Assembly: GCA_902477755.1 (NCBI GenBank)
Contig: CABSIK010000007.1
Coordinates: 62,001-126,000, forward strand
Source: an uncultured Clostridia bacterium
GTDB lineage: Bacteria; Bacillota; Clostridia; Lachnospirales; Anaerotignaceae
Length of the DNA: 64,000 nt
Direction of reading: 5' to 3'
Each line of letters starts with the position of its first letter. The first letter of the stretch is position 1. Position numbers and translations under genes: made by a program. Under the pieces are notes generated by a model. That model was not told the DNA's origin and did no database searches. It was given only the letters and a program-made list of their open reading frames with translations. Shown here one piece after another: positions 57,983-64,000 of this stretch.

Positions 57983-58820
57983 TACAGTCGTTCCTAAAAG
58001 GGTACCGCAGAAGCGGATACCCTTTTTCTTTGCCCTTATACGCCCCTCTGTGCGCCCGTATGCCCTGCCCTATGTTTCCCCTTGCCCTCGTCGGCTTACC
58101 CCCTGCCGCTTCCTGCTGGCTATCTGTGACCGTATCCAAATTACGCCCACCACCCGTCGCCGTTTGGCTACCTTTTGCCTAGGTGTCCTCTGCCTTTTCC
58201 GTTCTACTTAACTTTTATGTATACACCATGTTGTATTCATATAAGCTAGGTAGAACCGCCGTTTCGTGGTACACTTCTGTACCACAATATCTAGGGTGTA
58301 GACCGAAACAGCACCCCCTAAATTTAGGGGGTATCCCTTCCCATTTCACCCTTTGCCTTATATATCCAATGCCATTTCTAAAAAATTTTTTACGTTTGCA
58401 TGCGACAGTTCCGTGTGGGAAACGCCTTCTCAATTTCCAAAACGAAGTACGGGGGGATACTTTTTTTCTTCCAGACAGCCAGCACAGGCAAAGCCCTTGC
58501 CCTCCTACACTGCCGGACTTTGCACCACTGATACATCTTGCCGCCTTGCGTTCTGGTTTCCGCTGATCTACTGCCGTCCCACTTCCCCATTGGACAGCCT
58601 TTCCCCCTTGGTCTGGCGTTCTTTTTTTATTGTGCAGTCATACAAAAATTATATGTTTCCCCGTCAAAACAACGAAAAACAATATTAAAACGACTTATTT
58701 TTATATGTTTTTTCGTCACTTTTTTATTCCACTGATTTCTCCACAATATCCCCATGTCAGTATTTGCCGCCTTGCGTTGCCTTGTCCCGCTTCCTGCCGC
58801 TTCTCTCTGGCTCTCACAGG
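57983..58820. other. long stretch without a supported gene
   Basis: About 840 bp. Open frames here lack ribosome sites and family resemblance. Visible features are a hairpin near 58018 and CACCCCCTAAATTTAGGGGGT at about 58308-58329, whose TAGGGTGT-linked pattern recurs in weaker form at 59841-59880. CCGCTTCC-type octamers are frequent. It may be replication or packaging DNA of the element. Confidence 0.5.
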
Positions 58821-58824
58821 CTAC

Positions 58825-59490
58825 CTAAAACCCACTCAAGTTCTTATGCTCTATATACTGTGACAGCCGTTTTCCCCTCTCTGTCCTGCTCATAGACCGC
58901 ACAGCATTGTTTACAATCCCCCTTCCCTTCGCAGGCTTACAGCCTAGTACAGCCGCCATCTGGGCATAGTTATAGCCCTGATAGAAATAATAGTTTACTG
59001 CCATCCGTTCCCCCTCTGGCAATTCCTCTACACACGCCCGCACATCTGCCCGTAACTGTTCCATATACAGGCGTTCTTCCGCTTCTTCTATGCTGTTATG
59101 CTTATCAGGTATCAGCTCGTATAAAGTACCTTTTTCGTCCTCACTGTCCTTTATCTGCCGATCTAGGGAAGCGGCTTCATTCAACATTACCCGTCTTGAT
59201 GTCCGCACACCACAAGCCCCCCGAAAAGCGTTGTGTAAATGATATTTGATATAGGTATTGAACATATAGCCCTTTGTTTCATCATAGGCGCTGACCGCTT
59301 CCAGCATGGCAAAATAGCCTTCCTGTATTAAGTCCTCTAGCGTTACGCCTGCCCTTGCACATAAGACCGCCTTTGCCCTACACCACCGATAGGCATATAG
59401 CCGGATAATGCCAAGCACGTTTTGCCATAGGGTCACTTCTGCCGCCTTGTCCCCCTGCTTTATACGCTTTGCCGCTTCCTCATTCGTCAT
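58825..59490 (-). CDS. element-encoded sigma-70-like factor
   Basis: A 221-residue protein with sigma region 2 (DLIQEGYFAMLEAVSAYDETK, GYMFNTYIKYHLHNAFRGAC) and a region 4 helix-turn-helix (LPEGERMAVNYYFYQGYNYA, QMAAVLGCKPAKGRGIVNNA). ATG 59490 overlaps the upstream gene. It lies in the same minus-strand unit as Rep, so it may transcribe late element genes from its own promoters, as the sigma-like proteins of Tn916-type elements are thought to do. Its target promoter is unknown. Confidence 0.82.
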   Translation of the reverse strand: MTNEEAAKRIKQGDKAAEVTLWQNVLGIIRLYAYRWCRAKAVLCARAGVTLEDLIQEGYFAMLEAVSAYDETKGYMFNTYIKYHLHNAFRGACGVRTSRRVMLNEAASLDRQIKDSEDEKGTLYELIPDKHNSIEEAEERLYMEQLRADVRACVEELPEGERMAVNYYFYQGYNYAQMAAVLGCKPAKGRGIVNNAVRSMSRTERGKRLSQYIEHKNLSGF

Positions 59491-59815
59491 ACATTCCACC
59501 ACACTTTCTTATATGCCTTTCCAGAGCCGCCCTTATGCCGTCTGGCGTTTCCTCTTGCCCTAAGTGCTGTGCTACATCTCGCCAACTCATATCGAGCAAA
59601 TAACGGCATATAGCCGCCGTCCTTATCCGTAGGTCTGGTATCCTGTCTATGGCTGCTTTGATTGTCCGTAATTTGTAATTACATATTCTCATATCGTGGT
59701 AAAGCCTTTCTACTTCCGCTAAATCCCCCGCCGCTTCGGCTTTGTCCTTCTCGTCTAACAGTTTAATAATATCTCTGCTGATCTTCTGGGCTTCTCTCAA
59801 TTCTTCCAGTGTCAC
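59480..59815 (-). CDS. element helical regulator-like protein, 111 residues
   Basis: An alpha-helical protein: an N-terminal coiled-coil-like region (about 1-60), then LRIRTAAICRYLLDMSWRDV and AQHLGQEETPDGIRAALERH, which looks like a helix-turn-helix similar to region-4 domains of phage late regulators. The start is GTG 59815 behind AGGAGTGA. It overlaps the sigma-like gene by 11 bases and probably works with it. Confidence 0.65.
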   Translation of the reverse strand: MTLEELREAQKISRDIIKLLDEKDKAEAAGDLAEVERLYHDMRICNYKLRTIKAAIDRIPDLRIRTAAICRYLLDMSWRDVAQHLGQEETPDGIRAALERHIRKCGGMYDE

Positions 59816-59913
59816 TTCTCATTCACTCCTAACCACAATACTTAGGGTGTCAGCCACACTTACACCCTCTAAATTTAGTATGTCAGGACATAAGCGGCAA
59901 GGAAGCGGCATTG

Positions 59914-60672
59914 TCAGGATGCTTTTTTTCTCGGTCTGCCCCTCGTATCATTTCCATGTATCTTGATAGCAAGTACATAATGCCGATAAATGCCCATCTG
60001 CGGATAATTAGATACACTGATTCTCACCTCTTTGTACCCCTTTGGAATCTTGATATATCCATGTCGCTTTGCGTCCTCGTACTCTACGACTTCCACTTTG
60101 GGCTGTTCTAAGTTTCGGCTGCCTATCCATATCTGCTTATAGGCTTCCAGTCCTTCTTCGTCCTCGTCCGCTTCCTTTGTCATATACTCGGCAAGCCTGC
60201 TATACCCTTCTTCGCCTGCCTGATCTTCCAAAGGTGTGATATTTACACGACCATTCCCCCATACCGCCTTGATTTCATTCGGTGTCATGTCCTGTATATT
60301 GAGTATGACATGGTGGTGTATCTTGTTTTGCTTCCTATGCGTGCAGTATATGTATTTGACTGGCTCCGCTCCCGCCTTTTTCCGCTGCCGTTTCAACCTG
60401 CGAAAAAAGTTCCTGATCTCCCTTTGTGCCGTTTCCTCTGTCACTTTGTCCTTATATGTCAGTCCTAGCCACATATCCCCCTCTCTAAAATTGGTATGTA
60501 TCATATATTTCAACTTTTCCCGCTTCCGCTTTAGGTTTATTTTTTTCTGAAGTTCAGACGTTGGATTCTCCAATGCTCCACGGCTTACCTTTTTCCCTCT
60601 TGCTTTCAGACTAAAGTATTCCCTGCAAACATATAAGTCCCCCGCCCATATTCTTTCTACGTATCTTGGCAT
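59914..60672 (-). CDS. HUH-type rolling-circle replication initiator
   Basis: A 252-residue Rep. The metal-binding HUH motif is in NKIHHHVILN (about 125) and the catalytic tyrosine in SRLAEYMTKEA (about 170, YxxK form). The N-terminus is basic (KKINLKRKREKLKYM), followed by TNFREGDMWLGLTYKDK. It should nick one strand at a double-strand origin, allowing the excised circle to replicate. It resembles Rep proteins of phage-like and integrative elements. AAAAGAGG precedes ATG 60672. The leader is opposed by a candidate antisense RNA. Confidence 0.82.
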   Translation of the reverse strand: MPRYVERIWAGDLYVCREYFSLKARGKKVSRGALENPTSELQKKINLKRKREKLKYMIHTNFREGDMWLGLTYKDKVTEETAQREIRNFFRRLKRQRKKAGAEPVKYIYCTHRKQNKIHHHVILNIQDMTPNEIKAVWGNGRVNITPLEDQAGEEGYSRLAEYMTKEADEDEEGLEAYKQIWIGSRNLEQPKVEVVEYEDAKRHGYIKIPKGYKEVRISVSNYPQMGIYRHYVLAIKIHGNDTRGRPRKKAS

Positions 60673-60723
60673 GGTTTATCCTCTTTTCCTGTTATATGGT
60701 CGTTATGTTAATCTTCATATCAA

Positions 60724-60744
60724 GGTACAAAAGGGGCTTGTACC
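60724..60744 (-). promoter_or_regulatory. inverted repeat in the rep leader
   Basis: GGTACAA-N7-TTGTACC, perfect, 52 bases before the rep start codon. Together with the antisense RNA just upstream, it could form an attenuator or mask the ribosome site. Confidence 0.5.
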
Positions 60745-60757
60745 CCTTTATTTTCCC

Positions 60758-60786
60758 TTGCTTTTTTCGATTGTTTATGATATGAT
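60758..60786 (+). promoter_or_regulatory. promoter of the candidate countertranscribed RNA
   Basis: TTGCTT (60758-60763) and TATGAT (60781-60786) are exactly 17 apart on the strand opposite to rep. Confidence 0.7.
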
Positions 60787-60792
60787 AACAGT

Positions 60793-60852
60793 ACGTATTT
60801 TGGCAGGCGGTTGGTCACCGCCATTCCCCCATCTTTTCGATGGGGTTTTTTT
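60793..60852 (+). ncRNA. candidate countertranscribed RNA controlling rep
   Basis: A transcript of about 60 nt would start near 60793, form GGCGGT/ACCGCC and end at a terminator (CCCCATC, TTTTC loop, GATGGGG, seven T at 60846-60852). It is antisense to the rep mRNA leader if rep is transcribed from the HTH genes upstream. Size, position and the paired hairpins match antisense copy-control RNAs of rolling-circle plasmids. Confidence 0.6.
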
Positions 60853-60858
60853 ATGCCC

Positions 60859-61134
60859 TCAATTATTTACAATGCGTTTCATATACGCACCATCCATATA
60901 CCTTCTAATAGGTCTGATCTTTCCCGCTTCTGGCTGTGCCGCTTTGGAAGCGGTTCCCATTTCAAGAAACGTGTATACATTATCCATATCAACTAAAGTT
61001 TTATTGCCCACCTTTACACTGGGTATCTTTCCCTCATTGACAAGCCTTCTAAGCCCTGTCTGGGTTACTGCCGTGTGTTCGTCCGCTTGTTTTAACTCTA
61101 TGTACGCTTCTTTGATTGTCCGCATCTTTGCCAT
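60859..61134 (-). CDS. small HTH protein, excisionase-like
   Basis: A 91-residue protein with a MerR/excisionase-type winged helix (about 8-58): TVTQTGLRRLVNEGKIPSV-like segment (here TAVTQTGLRRLVNEGKIPSV) followed by VGNKTLVDMDNVYTFLEMG. Such proteins direct integrase to excise or act as small repressors. It follows the 70-residue HTH gene by 20 bases in the same unit. The ribosome site is weak. Confidence 0.7.
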   Translation of the reverse strand: MAKMRTIKEAYIELKQADEHTAVTQTGLRRLVNEGKIPSVKVGNKTLVDMDNVYTFLEMGTASKAAQPEAGKIRPIRRYMDGAYMKRIVNN

Positions 61135-61154
61135 ACCTTAACACCCGCTTCCTG

Positions 61155-61367
61155 TCAGTCCTCTAATAATAATTCTCTGATACCGCAGCCAAATACAACT
61201 GCAATCTTTGCCGCAGTTCCTATTCCAATTTCCTTTTCATTCAATGCTTTGCATCTTGTTACTTGACATATCCCAACTTCTTTTTCAAATTGTTCTATTG
61301 TCATGCCTCTCTTTGCCATAAAATCGTAAACTTTTACACCATCCAAAACAACTTTTTTACCTCTCAT
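61155..61367 (-). CDS. small Cro-like HTH protein, 70 residues
   Basis: MAKRGMTIEQFEKEVGICQV, TRCKALNEKEIGIGTAAKIA and VVFGCGIRELLLED give a compact helix-turn-helix of the XRE type. AAAGGGTGTG precedes ATG 61367. It diverges from the repressor at 61535, the classic arrangement of a Cro/CI-type switch, and leads the minus-strand replication unit. Confidence 0.75.
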   Translation of the reverse strand: MRGKKVVLDGVKVYDFMAKRGMTIEQFEKEVGICQVTRCKALNEKEIGIGTAAKIAVVFGCGIRELLLED

Positions 61368-61384
61368 ATCTTCACACCCTTTCT

Positions 61385-61515
61385 AAATCAAAATATCATA
61401 TATTAATAAAACTATCATAAGTTGATAATCATATTATCATACATTTAATAATATTTCAATATTTTATCAATATTAACTAAATTATTTACTATTTTAATAA
61501 ACTATGTTTTAATAT
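61385..61515. promoter_or_regulatory. divergent, AT-rich switch region
   Basis: About 130 bp, over 85% A+T, between the Cro-like gene and the repressor. It holds repeated TATCATA and TTGATAATC segments, including TATCATAAGTTGATA, likely repressor operators. Exact promoter boxes cannot be chosen among many AT-rich options. Confidence 0.55.
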
Positions 61516-61534
61516 CTAAAAAGGAGGTTATAAT

Positions 61535-62122
61535 ATGGGACTTGGCAAAAATATTAAAACTATTTTAGATTCCATCCAGCGTACCGTTCCTTGGCTGGCT
61601 CAACAAACAGGAATACCCACACAAACGATCTATTCAATGATACGAAATAACAGTAAGAGCACAGATGATAATACACTTGAAAAATTATCGGTTGCACTAA
61701 AAGTTCCACCAGCTTTTTTAACTTCCGAAGATTTTACAAAAATACCCTCAAACGTAGCATTTGATGATACTCTTTCTTATATTCAAAAGCAATTTATGCA
61801 CCCTGATTTTGATAGGATCTTATTTAATACAGTTGCAAACTGTGCCGATCTTTCGGTAATATATGATGATCTATTCCATGAAGCTATCATAAACACAGCT
61901 TCAAATATTCCTGATAACCCTATAAAAAATGCCTTGCTTGAAGGCTTAACAAATACATCTGATTTGGAAGAAGATTTTATCTTGACTAAACTTATTAGTT
62001 ATTATTATCAATTCAATTTAGATGGTAAACGAGCAATGCTCCAACGTGTCAAAGAACTTTCTTTTGTTCCAGACTATATTGCCAAAAAGAAGGACTCTTG
62101 TAATAACAACCAGGACAAATAA
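61535..62122 (+). CDS. XRE-family repressor of the element
   Basis: A 195-residue protein with an N-terminal HTH (about 5-65; VPWLAQQTGIPTQTIYSMIR, DDNTLEKLSVALKVPPAFLT) and a C-terminal helical domain (about 80-180) of unknown type; there is no protease or cupin motif. AAAAAGGAGG precedes ATG 61535. It lies 14 bases before the integrase gene, so repressor and integrase are probably expressed together. It likely holds the replication unit silent while integrated. Confidence 0.8.
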   Translation: MGLGKNIKTILDSIQRTVPWLAQQTGIPTQTIYSMIRNNSKSTDDNTLEKLSVALKVPPAFLTSEDFTKIPSNVAFDDTLSYIQKQFMHPDFDRILFNTVANCADLSVIYDDLFHEAIINTASNIPDNPIKNALLEGLTNTSDLEEDFILTKLISYYYQFNLDGKRAMLQRVKELSFVPDYIAKKKDSCNNNQDK

Positions 62123-62136
62123 AGGGGTGTTATATC

Positions 62137-63525
62137 ATGGCAAGCATACGAAAACGTGGCAACTCATACCAAATACGTGCCTCTGCTGGATATGATATAG
62201 ACGGTAAGCAAATTGTTAAGGTTAAAACCTTTCGCCCACCTGCAGGATGGAGTGAAAAGCGGATAGAAAAGGAAGTGCAGCGGCTCGCCGTAGAATTTGA
62301 AAACGAGATTTCCGCTGGTCACTACGTCAACAAGTCAATCAAATTTGCCGACTTTTCCGCTTTTTGGATGAAAGAGCACGCAGAAAAAACCCTGCGCTTG
62401 AATACTGTACGCTATTACAAGCGCCTTTTGTCCCGTATCAATGCCGCAATCGGGCATATTCGCATAGACCAATTACAACCGCTCCACCTTATGTCGTTTT
62501 ATAACAACCTTGCAGAGGACGGTATAAAGGACAAACATACCAGTACGCCCATTGATGACATTAACCGCATACGGAAAGAAGCCGGCTTCACTATGGCAAA
62601 GCTGGCTGCCGCTTCCGATCTATCAATCAATACCGTTGCTAATGCCTGCAAAGGGCAAAATCTATATACAGCAAATGCTTTGAAGATATGCAGCGGGCTT
62701 AATATGCCTTATGAAATGCTTTATAAAGACACTGATCCGCTTCTAAGGCTGTCTACTGCCACCATTAAAAACTATCATGTATTGATTTCCTCCATCATGT
62801 CTACCGCTGTTCAATGGGGTTACGTTGTAGACAATCCATGTAAGCGGGTAAGCCCTCCAAAGGTTACACATAAACCAGGCGTTACCCTCACCAGCGAGGA
62901 AACCAATACACTATTCCAGTGCTTAGATAATGAGCCGATCAAGTATAAAGCGGCTATTATTACGCTTGTGTGCAGCGGCTTACGCCGTAGTGAACTATGC
63001 GGCTTAAAATGGTCTGACCTTGACTTCGACAGCGGTGTTATTGTCATATCCCGCAAGCTGGCTTATACTTCCGGCATAGGGTTATACGAGGACGAGCCAA
63101 AGACAGAAAGCGGTAAACGGGCGTTAAAATTGCCGTCCTTTGCCGTTTCCATTTTAAGAGAATACAGGAAAGCCCAAGCACAAAACCGCCTTTTATGCGG
63201 TGACAGATATGAAACCAATGACTATATTTTCGTAGGAGAAGAAGGGCACGTTATGCACCCAGACGCACTTCATAAATGGTTCACGGACTTTCTGAAAAAA
63301 TACGGCTTACCCCCTATCACACTGCATAGTTTGCGCCATACTAACGCAAGTTTGCTTATTGCCAATGGGGTAGACCTTGCCACTGTATCCAAACGCCTTG
63401 GACACGCAAGCACAGCCATTACAGCCCAGATATACACCCACGCTATACAGGAAGCAGACGCACACGCAGCGGAAGCAATAGACAATATTCTTTTACGTAG
63501 CAGTCAAACGAAAGCGGCAAAATAA
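62137..63525 (+). CDS. int: tyrosine integrase with an internal XRE-like HTH
   Basis: A 462-residue recombinase. The AP2-like arm-binding domain is about 1-60, the core-binding domain about 68-235 and the catalytic domain about 245-455. Catalytic residues: Arg283 in CSGLRRSEL, Lys near 306, His397 and Arg400 in HSLRH, His423 in RLGH and Tyr433 in QIYTH. Unusually, residues about 141-200 (INRIRKEAGFTMAKLAAASD, LSINTVANACKGQN, NALKICSGLNMPYEML) read as a full XRE helix-turn-helix inserted in the core-binding domain. Length exceeds the usual 370-400 by that insert. Confidence 0.92.
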   Translation: MASIRKRGNSYQIRASAGYDIDGKQIVKVKTFRPPAGWSEKRIEKEVQRLAVEFENEISAGHYVNKSIKFADFSAFWMKEHAEKTLRLNTVRYYKRLLSRINAAIGHIRIDQLQPLHLMSFYNNLAEDGIKDKHTSTPIDDINRIRKEAGFTMAKLAAASDLSINTVANACKGQNLYTANALKICSGLNMPYEMLYKDTDPLLRLSTATIKNYHVLISSIMSTAVQWGYVVDNPCKRVSPPKVTHKPGVTLTSEETNTLFQCLDNEPIKYKAAIITLVCSGLRRSELCGLKWSDLDFDSGVIVISRKLAYTSGIGLYEDEPKTESGKRALKLPSFAVSILREYRKAQAQNRLLCGDRYETNDYIFVGEEGHVMHPDALHKWFTDFLKKYGLPPITLHSLRHTNASLLIANGVDLATVSKRLGHASTAITAQIYTHAIQEADAHAAEAIDNILLRSSQTKAAK

Positions 63526-63530
63526 ACTCC

Positions 63531-63551
63531 ATAATGGACAAATAATGGACA
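63531..63551. other. right-end direct repeats (candidate attR/arm sites)
   Basis: Two tandem ATAATGGACAA-type units, identical over 21 bp to the left end at 54104-54124, five bases after the integrase stop. Confidence 0.65.
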
Positions 63552-63578
63552 AAACCCCTATTTGAATAAAAATAAACG

Positions 63579-63620
63579 AAAGCCCGATACTCAATAAAAC
63601 ATTGATATATCAGGCTTTTA
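63579..63620 (+). terminator. terminator after the integrase gene
   Basis: AAAGCCCGATA pairs with TATCAGGCTTT around a loop of about 18 bases. Confidence 0.7.
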
Positions 63621-63710
63621 TATATGTTCAATATTTGAAATTGTATGTCTTTATTTGAAATTCTATATTTTCCAGGTGACAAATCAGTTCTAAAAAAAGA
63701 GGTAACTGTC

Positions 63711-64000
63711 ATGAAATACCCTGCCATCAAGCCTGTTCCCCATACAGGCAAAGAACATATTACAGACGAAAAGGGAAATCCCGTTTCTTCTCTGCTGGAT
63801 TTTTGGCGTTGGGCACACTCTGACCTCATGGGAAATGCAGAACGGGGCATTTTGGCAGAATATCTGGTGGCTTGCGCCTTAGATATTCCCAAAAATGTCC
63901 GTGGTCTTTGGGATCGCTATGACTTGATTACACCAGAAGGCATTACCATTGAAGTCAAATCCTCCGGTTATCTGCAATCATGGGGACAGGAAAAACTTTC
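63711..64000 (+). CDS. hypothetical protein with nuclease-like motif (cut by window)
   Basis: Ninety-six residues are visible. A segment YDLITPEGITIEVKSSGYLQ resembles the D-x(n)-E-x-K core of PD-(D/E)xK nucleases (Asp, then Glu-Val-Lys), preceded by a helical part (NAERGILAEYLVACALDIPK). It could be a restriction-type endonuclease. AAGAGGTAAC precedes ATG 63711. It lies just outside the right repeat of the mobile element; whether it is chromosomal or part of another defence cluster cannot be seen. Confidence 0.6.
   Translation, partial: MKYPAIKPVPHTGKEHITDEKGNPVSSLLDFWRWAHSDLMGNAERGILAEYLVACALDIPKNVRGLWDRYDLITPEGITIEVKSSGYLQSWGQEKL

Larger units (their letters stand above)
54104..63551. mobile_element. 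integrated plasmid-like element with tyrosine integrase and HUH Rep
   Basis: About 9.4 kb bounded by tandem 11-bp units ATAATGGACAA at both ends (three at 54104, two at 63531). It encodes integrase, repressor, two small HTH proteins, an HUH Rep, a sigma-like factor, three ribbon-helix-helix proteins, three small genes in an operon and a type I toxin. It is AT-rich in its control regions and uses codons less like the flanking genes. No relaxase, coupling protein or type IV secretion gene is seen, so transfer, if any, would depend on a helper. Confidence 0.85.

Noticed and set aside
58183..58688. Plus-strand frames in the gene-free part of the element
   Set aside because: No ribosome sites, cysteine- and proline-rich shadow-like composition, and no homologous pattern.

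Overview
The window reads as chromosome of an anaerobic, spore-forming Clostridia member (Lachnospirales-like; genus not determinable by eye). Support: sporulation genes (spoIID, a SpoIIQ-type LytM protein, a YhcN/YlaJ lipoprotein, a CotS-like coat kinase), the redox regulator Rex, a two-gene SufBC system, a large SLH-domain surface protein, strong AGGAGG ribosome binding sites and consensus TTGACA/TATAAT promoters. Genes lie on both strands in short operons separated by intrinsic terminators.

Layout. 0-10 kb: nucleotide salvage (tdk, HD hydrolase), two tandem MATE exporters, hpf, a macro-domain hydrolase, the spoIID-spoIIQ pair, a radical SAM protein. 10-20 kb: an orphan transcription unit with a perfect promoter, the SLH protein, ychF, a type I toxin-antitoxin locus, an ECF sigma/anti-sigma pair, an alcohol dehydrogenase. 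20-33 kb: phosphoglucomutase, PEGA and CotS-like proteins, a repeat array beside tRNA-Lys, cca, aldo-keto reductase, folA-thyA, rex, an ABC-F ATPase. 33-47 kb: small regulators, a cyclase-aldolase pair, twin signal peptidases, sufCB, a THF riboswitch with folT, DNA repair genes (ogt, nfo), an anion transporter, a PadR/DUF2812 pair whose second gene is frameshifted. 47-54 kb: a lysine riboswitch with an NhaC-type transporter, deoD, a VanZ-like protein, a CofE-like ligase with a probable attenuator leader, an rRNA methyltransferase.

54.1-63.55 kb is an integrated mobile element bounded by copies of an 11-bp repeat. It carries an integrase with an extra HTH domain, a phage-type repressor, a rolling-circle (HUH) replication initiator with a probable countertranscribed RNA, its own sigma factor, three small ribbon-helix-helix proteins (two behind promoters with paired operators), a second type I toxin and a long polypyrimidine repeat array. 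No relaxase or conjugation genes are visible, so it looks like a small integrative, plasmid-like element.

The intergenic DNA is unusually rich in dispersed structured repeats. Two families (about 200 and 250 bp) keep base-pairing while changing sequence between copies; a third forms an array beside tRNA-Lys; one copy contains a 61-bp five-unit tandem array. A cluster of four same-strand DnaA boxes lies between hpf and the macro-domain gene with no dnaA nearby. These, together with the element's control circuits, are the least explained parts of the window.
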